Shown: positions 1 through 10,210, counted from the first letter of the stretch. The stretch is 64,000 nt of DNA from Nocardia sp. NBC_01327 (GCF_035958815.1 NZ_CP108383.1:2914001-2978000), one strand, 5' to 3'. Notes: a model not told the origin generated them from the sequence alone. Translations and numbers: made by a program.

Positions 1-3000
1 TGCACCAGGCGTTCGAAGGGCACCTCGGCGTTCGCGAAGGCGTCCAGGTCCGAAGTCCGTACGGTGGACAGGAATTCGCGGAAGCCGCGTCCGGTGTCGA
101 CCGGTGTGCGCAGGGCGAGCGTATTGACGAACATGCCGACCAGATCGTCCAGTGCGGCCTCGCCGCGCCCCGCCACGGCGGTGCCGATGAGGACGTCCGG
201 CGTGCCCGCGAGCCGTGAGAGCAGCACCGCCAGCGCGGCATGCACCACGATGAACAGGCTGGATTCGGTCTCGGCAGCCAAAGCCGTGAGGGCACTGTGC
301 AATTCGGGACGGAGGGTGAAGGCCAGATCGGCGCTGCGCATGCTCTGCACCGCCGGTCGCGGCCGATCCGCGGGCAACTCCAGGGCGTCCGGCGTCGCGG
401 CCAGCCGCTCCGACCAGTACCGGATCTGCTGTGCGGCAGCGGAGTCCGGGTCCTGCTCGTCGCCGAGCAGCTCGCGCTGCCAGATCGAGTAGTCCGCGTA
501 CTGCACCCGCAGCGGCGGCAGCGCGTGGTCCGCCCCGCTACTGCGCGCCAGGTACGCGGCCATGAGGTCGGTGGCCAGCGGCGCCATGGAGGTGCCGTCC
601 GCGCTGACGTGGTGCACCACCAGCACCACCACATGTGTCTCGGACTCCGGCGTGATCCGGAAGAATCCGATGCGCAGCGGCGATTCCCGGGTCAGATCGA
701 ATCCGGCGCCGGTGACCGCCGCGATCCGATCGGCCAGTGCCGCACCGTCTTCGGTCTCGACGACGCGCAGTTCGGGCGCGGCCGACTCCGCGCCGACCAC
801 CACCTGCCGTGGTCCGTCGGCATCGGCCGGATAGATGGTGCGCAGCGTCTCGTGCCGGGTCACCACATCGATGACGGCCTGCCGCAGCGCCGGTACATCC
901 AGTGCACCCGTGAGCCGCAGCGCGACGGAGATATTGTAGGCCGCCGACTCCGGATCCAACCGGTTCATCACCCACATGCGCTGTTGCGCAGGGGAGAGCG
1001 GAATCCGATCGGGCCGGATGCGGGCCGCCAGCACGGGCCGTCCCGTGCCGTCCCCGGCGGGCACCACCCGCGTCGAGAGCTGGGCGACGGTCGGTGCGTC
1101 GAACAGATCACGCAGCGCAATGGTCGCGCCCAGTGCGGAATTCACCCGCGCCACCACCCGGGTCGCGCTGAGCGAATTGCCGCCGAGTTCGAAGAAGGAT
1201 CGATCGATACTGACCTTCTCCACTCCGAGCACCTCCGCGAACACCTCGGCGACCGCGGTCTCCACGGCGGTGCGCGGCGCCAGATACCGCTCCAGCAGAC
1301 TCGCGAAATCCGGTGCGGGCAGGGCATTCCGGTCGAGTTTGCCGACCGGGGTGAGCGGCACCTCATCGAGTTCGATGAGGTAGCTCGGCACCATATATCC
1401 CGGCAGGGCCGCGGCGACGCGGGTGCGCAGCAGTTCGGTATCCAGATCGTGCTCGCCGAGTCCGACCACATAGGAGACCAGTACGGTCTGCCCGCCGGGC
1501 CCGGGGCAGCCGATGGTGGCGGCGTATTCGACCTCGTCGTCGGCGCTCAGCACCGCGTCGATCTCACCGAGTTCGATCCGCAGCCCGCGAATCTTGACCT
1601 GGAAGTCGCTGCGCCCCTGGTATTCCAGCTCGAGCCGGGTCTGCGCGCCGTGTTCGGTCTCTACCCACCGCACCATATCTCCGGTGCGGTACATGCGCGC
1701 TCCGGGAGGTCCGTACGGATTGGTCACGAAACGTGTTGCGGTGAGCGCGAATCGGTTGAAGTATCCGCGCGCGAGCGCCGGCCCGGTCAGATACAGCTCC
1801 CCGGTCGTGCCCACCGGCACCGGTCGCAGCCAGGTGTCGAGCACCATGGCCGCGGCCCCGCGAATGGGCGTGCCGATGGTGATGGACTCCCCGCTCCGGA
1901 GTTCGCCGGGCCCGGTGGCCCAAATGCTGAATTCCGTTGGCCCGTAGAGGTTCACCATGCGCCGGCCCGGCGCCCAGGCCGCCACCAGCTCCGGTCCGGC
2001 CGCCTCGCCCGCCACCGTCAGATTCCGCAGATCGCTCAGTCCGGCCGGATTCATCGTGGCCAGCACCGACGGTGTGATGACCGCATGGGTCACCCGCTCG
2101 GTCCGCAGCAGCTCTTCGAGTTCGGGGCCGCCGTACACATCCGGCGGCGAGATGACCAGCCGCCCGCCCATGCCGTGCGCCATGAGCATTTCGTGCACCG
2201 AGGCGTCGAAGCTGGGGGAGGCCACCTGCAGCGTGCTGCACTCTTCGTTCAGATCGAGGAAGGTCTCCTGCGAGGACACCAGATTGGCCAGACCGCGATG
2301 GCTGAGCAGGACGGCCTTGGGTTTACCGGTGGAGCCGGAGGTGTAGATGAGATAGGCGATCTGGTCCAGATCGATGGGCCCGCCGCGCTCCGCATCGGTG
2401 ATGGGCGCGTCCGAAACCGTCATGACCCGGCGAATGGTGTTGAGATCGTCCAGCAGCAGCCAGTCGATACTGCCCGGCAGTGTTTCACCGACCGAGCACA
2501 CCGTCACCCCGATCGGTGCGCGCGAATCGGTGAGAATGTGCTCGATGCGCTCCACCGGATAGTTGGGATCCAGCGGCAGGAACGCCGCCCCGGTCTTGGC
2601 CAGCGCCCATACCGCGACCACCGATTCCACCGAGCGGGTCAGCGCCAGCACCACGAAGACCTCGCGGCCGACACCGCGGCGCAGCAGCATGCGGGCGAAG
2701 CGATTGGACCAGGCGTCGAGATCGCGGTAGGTCATGGTGAGGGTGCCGGAGCTGAGGGCGATCCCGTCCGGCGCGACTCGCGCTCCGGCGCCGAGGATTT
2801 CGGCCAGCGTGCGCATGGGCACCGGTCCGGCGCCGCGCACCGGAAGCAGGGCCCGCCGCTCGGCGGGATCGCAGTGCTGCAATTGCGCCACCCGCAGTCC
2901 GGGCCGGTCCGCGATCTGCCCGAGCAATTGCGCGAAGCGCTCCAGCAGTCGCCGCGCCTGCGCCTCGGGCAGCTGAGCGGTCATGAACTTCACGGTGAGC

Positions 3001-6000
3001 TGCAGACTTTCGGCGCCGTCCGGTGCGCGCTGCGGAATCACCATGAGATTGAGCGGATAGGGCGTGGCATCGGTACCGGAGACGTCCAGGATGCGCATAC
3101 CGGCGATATCGAGCGCCTGGGACAGGGTCTCACGATCGATCGGGTAGGACTCGAAAACGGTGAGGGTGTCGAAGAGTTCGGACAATCCGATCGCCTGATG
3201 AATGGCGGCCAGCCCGACATGCTGATGGTCGAGCAGCCGGGTCTGCTCCGATTGCACCCGGGCCAGCAGTTCGGCCACCCGTTCGGCGGGATCTAAGCGC
3301 ACGCGCACCGGCAGGGTATTGATGAAGAGCCCGACCATCTCCTCGATACCGGCCAGCTGCGGCGGCCGCCCGGACACGGTCCCGCCGAACACCACATCGG
3401 TGCGCCCGGTGACCATAGCCAGCAGCAGCGCCCAGGCGGACTGCACCGCCGTGTTCACGGTCGCACCGGCCGCTCGCACGGTCGTCTCCAGCCGTGCCAG
3501 CGCCTCCGGACCGAAATCGACTGTCACCATGCCGGATTCGGTACTGGAGATCTCCGCCAGGGACGGGACGGCGCGGGTCGGGGAATCCACGCCCGCGAGG
3601 GCCTCGGTCCACGCGGCCAGGGAGGCGGCCTCATCCTGCTCGCCCAGCCAGGCCAGGAATTCGCGGTACGAATGCGCGGGCGCGGCGGTGAGTTCGTGCC
3701 CGGTGACCGCGGCGAGGTATCCGGCCAGCAGCTCGCGCACCACCAATGGCGTGGACCAGCCGTCCAGCACCAGATGGTGATTGGTCATGAGCAGCGTGTA
3801 CGCCTCGGCATCGGTGCGAATCAGGCTCAGCCGCAGCAGCGGCGGGCGCGCGAGATCGAACCTGGTGCCGGCATCGACGGCGATCAGGCGCGTCAACTCG
3901 CGCTGTCGCTCGTCGGCGTCCTCGATATCGGTGAGATCGACTTGCTGCCAGGGTATTTCGGCGGCACCGACCACCAGCTGGCGCGGTCCCGCCGCCGTTT
4001 CGGCGAAGGCCACCCGCAGCACCTCGTGCCGATCGAGAATGCTCTGCGCCGCATTCCGCAGCCGCACCGCGTCCACCCGGCCCGCCAGCGACAGCTGGGT
4101 CTGCACCGTATAGCCGTCGGCGGTATCGGTGTCGTACCGGGCATGGAACAGCAGCCCGTACTGCAGCGGCGACAGCGGCCACACATCGGTGAGCTGCGGA
4201 TAGTCGCGCTCCCACACCTCGAGGTGCGGCTGCGTCACGGTGACGAGCGGGAAGTCCGACGGGGTGTGCCCGCCCGCGCCGGCCCGGCGGGCATGGGTGG
4301 TGAGCGCGGTCAATGCCGCCGCCCACAGTGCGGCGAAGTCGCGGACCTGAGTTTCGGTGACCAGTCGCGCGGCGTAGGCCCAGGTGATTTCCAATCCGGC
4401 GTCGGTGTGGAAGGCATTGATATCGACGGCCGCCGCGAGGGGTGCGTGATCGTCGTGGGTCGCCGCGAAACGGCGTGGCAGCCACGGTGTTCCGCCGCCC
4501 TCCTCGGTGCTGCCCGCCCCGGTGCGCCCCAGATAGTTGAAGCTGAGCTGCGGAACGGGCGCGGCCGCCAGCTCGGCGGCCGTCTCGGGATTCAGATAGC
4601 GCAGCATGCCGTATCCGACGCCCTTGTCGGGGATGGCTCGCAGCTGCTCTTTGACGGCCTTGAGCGCTGCTCCGGCGGCGGGACCGCCACGGAACGCCTC
4701 GTCGAGATCGATCCCGCCGAGATCCAGTGCGACCGGATACACGCTGGTGAACCAGCCGACGGTGCGGGAGATATCGGCTCCGGGCAGAATCGATTCCTCG
4801 CGGCCGTGGCCCTCGAGTGTGAGCAGGGTGCGGTGGCTCCTGCGCCATCTGCCCACCGCGAGGGCGAGAGCGGTGAGCAGTGCGTCATCGGCGCCGCAGT
4901 GGAAGCGCTCGGGAATGAGTTCCAGTGCCGCCGAGGTTATTTCGGCATCGATGGTGGTGCGCAGCTGCTCCATGGTGGCGGCGGTGTCGTGCGCGGGATC
5001 CAGTGCCCGCGCACCCAGCGCCGGATCGGGTGTCGCCAGAATCTCCTGCCACAGCGGCAATTCCGATACCCGCTCGGCGGCCTGCTCCTGCTGCGCGTGC
5101 GCCCAGCGCCGGAAGGAGGTGCCGATCGGCGCCAGTATGCCGCCGGAGCAGGCGGTCACCAAGTCGGGCAGCAGAATTCGCCAGGACACGCCATCGGTGA
5201 CCAGATGATGCAGCACGATCCACAGCAGCGGATCGCGGTCCTCCCGCTCGAGGAGCACGAACCGGGCCACCACCCCGGCGGACGGATCGAGCAGATCCGC
5301 GGCGCGCTGCAATTCGACTTCCCCATCGCTATCGGCGGGTGCGCGAACCACCTCGATGAGCGCACCGGCCTCCACCGAACCGGGCTTGTCCACGAGCCAT
5401 TCCCATTCGGACCCGGCCTGCTGGGTCAGCGTGCTGCGCAAGAGATCATGCCGGTCGAGCAGGGCCTGCACGGCCGCTCGCAGCTGGGACCGGTCGATAT
5501 CGCGCGGCAGTCCGAGGAGCACCGCCTGGGCGAAGCGCGGCCAGCTGTCACCCTGATCGAGCATGGCGGCCACGATCGGAGTCAGCGGCACCCGGCCGAT
5601 ACCGCCTCCGGGCAGCTCCTGCACGACCGGCGCGGTCGCGTCCGTGGCCGCTCTGGCGAGCGCGGCAACCGTCTTGTGCTCGAAGACATCTCGCGCCCGC
5701 AGCCCCAATCCGGCGGCCTTGGCGCGCGCCACCAGCTGAATGGCGACAATGCTGTCGCCGCCGAGGGCGAAGAAATTATCGTCCGCGCCGATGGCGTCGG
5801 TACCGAGCACCTCGGCGAAAATCGCTGCGAGCGTGCGCTCCCGCTCGCCCTCGGGTGCGCGGCCGGTGCGGGTGCGCGCGCCGAATTCCGGCTGCGGCAG
5901 CGCCCGCCGATCCACCTTGCCGGCCGGGGTGAGCGGCAGCGTGTCCAGGACCATGACCACCGACGGCACCATATGCGACGGGAGCTGCTGGGCCACAGTC

Positions 6001-8741
6001 GCTTTCACCGCCTCCGCATCGACGATCGCCTCCGGTGCGGGCAGCACGTACGACACCAGCGCGATGGCTCCGCCCGGTGTGGTCGCGCCCACCGTGATGG
6101 CGGTCGCCACTCCGGCGTGCTGCGCGACCGCGGCATCCACCTCGCCCAGTTCGATACGGAACCCGCGCACCTTCACCTGGGTATCGCCGCGCCCCGCGAA
6201 CTCGAGCTCGAAGCGCCCGCTTCGCCGCCGCCACCGCACCAGATCTCCGGTGCGATACATGCGCTCACCGGCGACGAAGGGATTCGCAACGAACCGCTCG
6301 GCGGTGAATCGGATGCGCTGGTGGTAACCGCGCGCCAATCCGGCGCCGCTCAAATACAACTCACCCGTGACTCCGGGCGGCACCGGCCGCAGCCAGGGGT
6401 CGAGGACAACCGCGCCGACCCCGCGGGCGGGTGCGCCGATGGTGATCGGTTCACCCGGTGTCAGCGGCGCGCTGAGCGTCGCGGTCACGGTGGTCTCGGT
6501 CGGTCCGTAGCCATTGAGCACCGCGCGCCCGGCCCAGCGCGCGGGCAGCTCCGGCGGGCAGGAATCGCCGCCGACGACCAGGGTCCGCAATCGCGGCAGC
6601 GTCGCCACCTCGAGTGAACCCGCCACGGCCGGAGTCACATTCAAATGTGTGACCTCCAGCGCGCGCAGTACGCGCGCCAACTCCTCACCGGCGTAGGCTG
6701 CGGGCGGCACCACCGCCACGGTCGCTCCCACCGCGAAGGCGACCAGCAGCTCCTCCACCGAAATATCGAAACTCGGCGAAACGGCATGTGCCATCACCGC
6801 ATCCGAGCGCACGCCGAAGGCGGTGCCGGAACCGGTCACCAGATTCGACAGTCCGCGGTGCGTCACCCCGACGCCCTTGGGCAGTCCGGTGGAACCGGAG
6901 GTGTAGATGAGATAGGCGAGCTGGTCGATCCGCACCGGTGCGAGCCGGTCGGCATCGGTGACCGGACCGGAATCGACTGCGGCGAGCGCCGTTTCGGCGG
7001 CGTCGTCATCGATGACCAGCCATTGCACCCGGTCCGGCAGGGCTCCGCGGGCCGCGGCCACCGTCACTCCGGCCACCACCCGGCTGTCGGTGATCATGTG
7101 CTCGATGCGATCGGTGGGATATCCGGGATCGATGGGTACGAAGGCCGCACCGGTCCGCGCCACCGCGCACATGGCCAGCACCGACTCCGCCGAACGCGGG
7201 ATCGAGATGGCCACGGCCCGTTCGGGTCCCGCCCCCGCGGCGATGAGCACTCGGGCCAGCCGATTGCTGTACTCGCTGACCTCCCGGTAGGTGAAGGCGG
7301 TCCCGTCGGCTCGCATGGCGATCGCGGACGGATCGACCTGCGCTCCGGCGTCGAGAATATGGGGCAGGGTGTGCGCCCGGGTACCGATCCGGCCCTGCGC
7401 GGGCACCAAGTCCCGGCGTTCCGCCGCGGACAGCGCGGTGACCCCGGCCAGCGGCGTGCTCTGCCCGCCCGCCAGGAATCGGTGCAGGAACTCCAGGAAC
7501 CGCGCGTGCAGCGTGGCCAGTTCGGTGGCGTCGTAGCGATTCGGATTGGCCTGGAAGTCGATATGGGTCTGCTCCCCGCCGGTGCCGGGATAGACATTGA
7601 CGAACAGATCGTCGATGAGGCCCGATGTCAGCACATGCAGCTGCCCGGTCACCCCGCCCAGCCGGATGCGGGTATCGGCCAGCATGAGATTCACCGTCGG
7701 ACCGAAGCCGGCGATCTCGTCCATGGCCCAGCCCAGATCGCGGATGATGTCTTCCTGCCGGTACCGCTGCCGCCGCAGTGCGGCCACCAGTTCACCCTGG
7801 GTGGCCCGGATCAGCGCGCCCACGGTGGCGCCCGGCTGCGGATGCAGGCGCAGCGGCACCACATTGGCGACCATGCCGCCGGAGCGGCGCAGGGCGGCGG
7901 TGGTGCGGCCGGAGACCGGCAGGCTCAGCACGATTTCGCCGCTGCCGGTCATGGCGCCGACAAACGCGGCGAAGGCCGCCACCACCACGGGTGCGGGACT
8001 GGTGGACAGTTCGGCGGTGACGGCCTCGAGCGCGGCGGCGGTCTCCGCGGGCAGTGCGCCGCTGAGCAGTCGGGGATGGGCGTCGACCGCTCCCGCACGA
8101 CCGCCGAGCTGCCGCGGTTCGGCCATACCGTCCAGATGCTGCTTCCAGTACTCCCGATCCGCGCCGAGCTTGTCCGAATTCCGGTAGGCGACATCGGCTT
8201 CCACTATGTGCTGCAGTGGTTCGGCCTTGCCCTCGGGTACTTCCCGCCCGGCGGCGATGGCGTTGTAGAGCTCGGAGGTGCGCTGCAGCATGGTGAGTGC
8301 GCCGACGCCGTCGAGCAGGATGTGATGCAGCCGCGAGTACCAGAACCAGCGCTCTTCGGCCAGCCGCAGCATGGCCACGGTGCACAGCCGGTCCCGGGTG
8401 AGGTCCAGCGGTGCGGTGTATTCCGCCCGCATCCACGCCTGCGCGGCGGCGTCCGGATCGGGCGCATCGCTCAGATCGACGGTGAGAATGCGATCGTCGA
8501 GGGTGGTATCGACGAGTTGCCATGGCAGTTCGTCGATTTCGATGAGACGCAGATAGCCGGTGCCGAACTCCCGCCCCGCCTGCCGGGCCACCCGGCCGAG
8601 CAGGTCCACATCGACCGGGCCGATGAACTCGACGTACTGGGCGATGGAGATGGGGGTGTCACGGGCCAGCTGCTGGGCGAACCAGATGCCACGTTGTGCA
8701 GCGGACAGAGCGAAGGCTGAGGTGGCAGAGCTGGAAGCCAT
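1..8741 (-). CDS. Multimodular non-ribosomal peptide synthetase (C-A-T-E-C-A-T-C..., 3' end outside window)
   Basis: An open frame of at least 2,913 codons runs off the left edge. The ATG at 8741 has an AGGA-type ribosome site. Domains by residue: condensation C1 about 5-440 (start SAAQRGIWFAQQ, active site HHILLDG); adenylation A1 about 450-960 (YLIYTSGSTG near 609); carrier T1 with LGGDS near 994; epimerisation domain about 1040-1490 (HHLVTDGVSW near 1178, RTVGWFTSVYP near 1330); C2 from about 1515 (NHHLVLDGWS near 1655); A2 about 1975-2480 (YTSGSTGKPK near 2137); T2 with LGGNS near 2517; C3 from about 2585 (HHVSADGTS near 2710), still open at the edge. Hand alignment to GrsA gives pocket residues D-I-E-N-V-G-G-V-T (A1) and D-A-H-V-T-A-L-I-W (A2). 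A1 has a feel of ornithine-type codes, but this is tentative. One residue should be D-configured. The protein starts with a C domain, so an upstream aminoacyl or acyl donor is expected. The product is unknown. Confidence 0.95.
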   Translation of the reverse strand, partial: MASSSATSAFALSAAQRGIWFAQQLARDTPISIAQYVEFIGPVDVDLLGRVARQAGREFGTGYLRLIEIDELPWQLVDTTLDDRILTVDLSDAPDPDAAAQAWMRAEYTAPLDLTRDRLCTVAMLRLAEERWFWYSRLHHILLDGVGALTMLQRTSELYNAIAAGREVPEGKAEPLQHIVEADVAYRNSDKLGADREYWKQHLDGMAEPRQLGGRAGAVDAHPRLLSGALPAETAAALEAVTAELSTSPAPVVVAAFAAFVGAMTGSGEIVLSLPVSGRTTAALRRSGGMVANVVPLRLHPQPGATVGALIRATQGELVAALRRQRYRQEDIIRDLGWAMDEIAGFGPTVNLMLADTRIRLGGVTGQLHVLTSGLIDDLFVNVYPGTGGEQTHIDFQANPNRYDATELATLHARFLEFLHRFLAGGQSTPLAGVTALSAAERRDLVPAQGRIGTRAHTLPHILDAGAQVDPSAIAMRADGTAFTYREVSEYSNRLARVLIAAGAGPERAVAISIPRSAESVLAMCAVARTGAAFVPIDPGYPTDRIEHMITDSRVVAGVTVAAARGALPDRVQWLVIDDDAAETALAAVDSGPVTDADRLAPVRIDQLAYLIYTSGSTGLPKGVGVTHRGLSNLVTGSGTAFGVRSDAVMAHAVSPSFDISVEELLVAFAVGATVAVVPPAAYAGEELARVLRALEVTHLNVTPAVAGSLEVATLPRLRTLVVGGDSCPPELPARWAGRAVLNGYGPTETTVTATLSAPLTPGEPITIGAPARGVGAVVLDPWLRPVPPGVTGELYLSGAGLARGYHQRIRFTAERFVANPFVAGERMYRTGDLVRWRRRSGRFELEFAGRGDTQVKVRGFRIELGEVDAAVAQHAGVATAITVGATTPGGAIALVSYVLPAPEAIVDAEAVKATVAQQLPSHMVPSVVMVLDTLPLTPAGKVDRRALPQPEFGARTRTGRAPEGERERTLAAIFAEVLGTDAIGADDNFFALGGDSIVAIQLVARAKAAGLGLRARDVFEHKTVAALARAATDATAPVVQELPGGGIGRVPLTPIVAAMLDQGDSWPRFAQAVLLGLPRDIDRSQLRAAVQALLDRHDLLRSTLTQQAGSEWEWLVDKPGSVEAGALIEVVRAPADSDGEVELQRAADLLDPSAGVVARFVLLEREDRDPLLWIVLHHLVTDGVSWRILLPDLVTACSGGILAPIGTSFRRWAHAQQEQAAERVSELPLWQEILATPDPALGARALDPAHDTAATMEQLRTTIDAEITSAALELIPERFHCGADDALLTALALAVGRWRRSHRTLLTLEGHGREESILPGADISRTVGWFTSVYPVALDLGGIDLDEAFRGGPAAGAALKAVKEQLRAIPDKGVGYGMLRYLNPETAAELAAAPVPQLSFNYLGRTGAGSTEEGGGTPWLPRRFAATHDDHAPLAAAVDINAFHTDAGLEITWAYAARLVTETQVRDFAALWAAALTALTTHARRAGAGGHTPSDFPLVTVTQPHLEVWERDYPQLTDVWPLSPLQYGLLFHARYDTDTADGYTVQTQLSLAGRVDAVRLRNAAQSILDRHEVLRVAFAETAAGPRQLVVGAAEIPWQQVDLTDIEDADERQRELTRLIAVDAGTRFDLARPPLLRLSLIRTDAEAYTLLMTNHHLVLDGWSTPLVVRELLAGYLAAVTGHELTAAPAHSYREFLAWLGEQDEAASLAAWTEALAGVDSPTRAVPSLAEISSTESGMVTVDFGPEALARLETTVRAAGATVNTAVQSAWALLLAMVTGRTDVVFGGTVSGRPPQLAGIEEMVGLFINTLPVRVRLDPAERVAELLARVQSEQTRLLDHQHVGLAAIHQAIGLSELFDTLTVFESYPIDRETLSQALDIAGMRILDVSGTDATPYPLNLMVIPQRAPDGAESLQLTVKFMTAQLPEAQARRLLERFAQLLGQIADRPGLRVAQLQHCDPAERRALLPVRGAGPVPMRTLAEILGAGARVAPDGIALSSGTLTMTYRDLDAWSNRFARMLLRRGVGREVFVVLALTRSVESVVAVWALAKTGAAFLPLDPNYPVERIEHILTDSRAPIGVTVCSVGETLPGSIDWLLLDDLNTIRRVMTVSDAPITDAERGGPIDLDQIAYLIYTSGSTGKPKAVLLSHRGLANLVSSQETFLDLNEECSTLQVASPSFDASVHEMLMAHGMGGRLVISPPDVYGGPELEELLRTERVTHAVITPSVLATMNPAGLSDLRNLTVAGEAAGPELVAAWAPGRRMVNLYGPTEFSIWATGPGELRSGESITIGTPIRGAAAMVLDTWLRPVPVGTTGELYLTGPALARGYFNRFALTATRFVTNPYGPPGARMYRTGDMVRWVETEHGAQTRLELEYQGRSDFQVKIRGLRIELGEIDAVLSADDEVEYAATIGCPGPGGQTVLVSYVVGLGEHDLDTELLRTRVAAALPGYMVPSYLIELDEVPLTPVGKLDRNALPAPDFASLLERYLAPRTAVETAVAEVFAEVLGVEKVSIDRSFFELGGNSLSATRVVARVNSALGATIALRDLFDAPTVAQLSTRVVPAGDGTGRPVLAARIRPDRIPLSPAQQRMWVMNRLDPESAAYNISVALRLTGALDVPALRQAVIDVVTRHETLRTIYPADADGPRQVVVGAESAAPELRVVETEDGAALADRIAAVTGAGFDLTRESPLRIGFFRITPESETHVVVLVVHHVSADGTSMAPLATDLMAAYLARSSGADHALPPLRVQYADYSIWQRELLGDEQDPDSAAAQQIRYWSERLAATPDALELPADRPRPAVQSMRSADLAFTLRPELHSALTALAAETESSLFIVVHAALAVLLSRLAGTPDVLIGTAVAGRGEAALDDLVGMFVNTLALRTPVDTGRGFREFLSTVRTSDLDAFANAEVPFERLV

Positions 8742-8774
8742 GAAACATCCTGCGGGCTGGGGAGATTCGGCAGA

Positions 8775-9170
8775 TCAGGCGGCGGCCGGAAGTGCCGGAT
8801 GGAGCTCCGCGGCGGTGAGGGGCGCGTCGGAACCGGTCAGGTACTGCACCAGCGTGGAGCGATCGTCGAGCACCAGCCAGCGGCCGGTATCGATAGTGTG
8901 CTCCATGCCGGCCTTGGTGGTGATGCCGAAATCGGCCCGCGAGGCGGTGGTTTCGGTGGTGCGGGTCGCCGGGGTGGCGCCGGTCTTGATGATGGCCAGC
9001 CGGGCCACGATCGACTCCAGCTGCGGGGTGTGCACGATGGCGACGTGATCGCCGGGGCGGACGCCGCGGCGCACGAGCATACGAGCCAGGCGATTGCTCC
9101 AGCTGTCCAGTTCGGCCTGGGTCAGTTCGGAATCGGTGGTGGTGGCGGGCGATTCGACCGGCTTGCACAT
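8775..9170 (-). CDS. Small protein matching only the N-terminal part of an NRPS adenylation domain
   Basis: 131 residues, ATG at 9170 with AGAGG about ten bases upstream. Residues 15-70 read like the opening of an adenylation domain (ELDSWSNRLARMLVRRGV, then KTGA), and residues 100-120 match the segment that normally precedes the phosphate-binding loop (LVLDD, then SDAPLTAAE). The protein then stops, so the YTSGSTG loop, substrate pocket and C-terminal subdomain are all absent, and it cannot be an active adenylating enzyme alone. The gene ends 33 bp before the NRPS start on the same strand, so they are probably co-transcribed. The frame is intact, with a plausible ribosome site and a clean end, which argues against simple decay. 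It could be a retained fragment of an ancestral adenylation domain, a structural helper for the synthetase, or a translational leader. No function can be assigned. Confidence 0.75.
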   Translation of the reverse strand: MCKPVESPATTTDSELTQAELDSWSNRLARMLVRRGVRPGDHVAIVHTPQLESIVARLAIIKTGATPATRTTETTASRADFGITTKAGMEHTIDTGRWLVLDDRSTLVQYLTGSDAPLTAAELHPALPAAA

Positions 9171-9248
9171 CGGTAATCATCCTCTCGGAGCTGCGGCTGC
9201 GTGGTGCTGTTGGCTATGTATCCAACTGTCGCCGCATTCGGCCGCCCC

Positions 9249-9271
9249 CGACAGCAACCTCAGTGCTGTCG
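9249..9271. terminator. Perfect 8-bp inverted repeat between the DUF5753 regulator and the NRPS pair
   Basis: CGACAGCA and TGCTGTCG are separated by seven bases. The site lies just downstream of the regulator stop codon and about 80 bp upstream of the short adenylation-fragment gene, all on the minus strand. There is no T-tract, so it may be a weak terminator or an operator for the NRPS transcription unit. Confidence 0.4.
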
Positions 9272-9324
9272 ATCACCGCTCCGAGGGGGGTGAGGTGTAC
9301 ACCCTGGGGTGGGTGGTGGCGCGG

Positions 9325-10185
9325 TTACTCCAGGTCACGCATGGTGTCGGAGATCATGTCGATGGAATCGCGCGGGCTCAGGGCCATGGCCCGCAGCTGA
9401 TCGAACATGACACCGTAGCGGCGGACCTCGGGATGCCCCTCGATCAGTTCGTCGCTCGCGATGCCCTCCACGTACACCAGCTCCGGATCGGCGGGATCCG
9501 GAAAGTCCAGCAGCGTAAAGGATCCGAGCATGCCGGGGTGCGCGCCGGCGTCGAAGGGGAGGATCTGCAGGATCACATTCCGCTTCTCGGTGTGGTAGCG
9601 CAGCCGCTCGAACTGCTCCCGCATCACCTCCTTGCCGCCCACCAGTCGCCGGATGACGGCCTCGTCCAGCACCACCCACAGCTCCAGCGGATCATCCTTG
9701 GTGAGCACCCAGGATCGTTCCTCGCGCGCTCGAATGCGTTGCTCCACCACCTGATCGGAGATCTTGGGCATGGTGGTCTGGTAGACGGCGGTGGCGTAGG
9801 CGGCGGTCTGCAGCAGGCCGGGGACGTACGAGGCCTGGAAGAACCGCGCCGAGAGCGCCTCGGCCTCGAAATTGATGTACGCGCCGTAGACCTCGGACAC
9901 CGCGTCCTCGAAGGACCTGGCCATACCGGGCTTGAGCGCGTCCACCAGCAACTGCAAGGCATCTGAACGCTGGGGCTCGGGAATCTCGTAGAGCTCCAGC
10001 ATGGCCGTCAGGGTGCGGCGCTGTGGCCTGGCCTGTGCGGTCTCGATGCGGTACAGGGTGGTGACGTTGATACCGGTTTTGGCGCTGACCACCTCTTTGC
10101 TGAGTCCGGCTGTTTCACGCATCTCGTGAAGCATCGCCGCGAGTCTGCGCAAACGGACAGTAAGCACAGTTCGCTTGCCCGCCAT
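9325..10185 (-). CDS. XRE-family HTH regulator with DUF5753 (Scr1/WhiJ type)
   Basis: 286 residues. The N-terminal 75 residues form a lambda-repressor-type helix-turn-helix (LSKEVVSAKTGINVTTLYRIE), and the rest is the actinobacterial DUF5753 domain (VPGLLQTAAYATAV near residue 125). Members are usually paired with a short DUF397 protein; none is visible here. Instead a DUF4254 gene is divergently transcribed 178 bp away. A perfect palindrome about 25 bp upstream of the start codon suggests autoregulation. Because the gene ends just before the NRPS unit, it may be the local regulator of that cluster; that link rests on position only. Confidence 0.9.
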   Translation of the reverse strand: MAGKRTVLTVRLRRLAAMLHEMRETAGLSKEVVSAKTGINVTTLYRIETAQARPQRRTLTAMLELYEIPEPQRSDALQLLVDALKPGMARSFEDAVSEVYGAYINFEAEALSARFFQASYVPGLLQTAAYATAVYQTTMPKISDQVVEQRIRAREERSWVLTKDDPLELWVVLDEAVIRRLVGGKEVMREQFERLRYHTEKRNVILQILPFDAGAHPGMLGSFTLLDFPDPADPELVYVEGIASDELIEGHPEVRRYGVMFDQLRAMALSPRDSIDMISDTMRDLE

Positions 10186-10210
10186 GACAACCCTTTCGTC
10201 TTGCGCACTA

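Noticed and set aside
240..6617. Long plus-strand open frames (for example 240-3296 and 3672-6617)
   Set aside because: They are complements of the NRPS gene; their products are His/Arg/Gly-rich with no domains, whereas the minus frame shows complete C, A, T and E motifs.
9171..9324. IdeR/iron box for a siderophore NRPS
   Set aside because: No TTAGGTTAGGCTAACCTAA-like sequence was found upstream of the NRPS pair, so siderophore function was not claimed.
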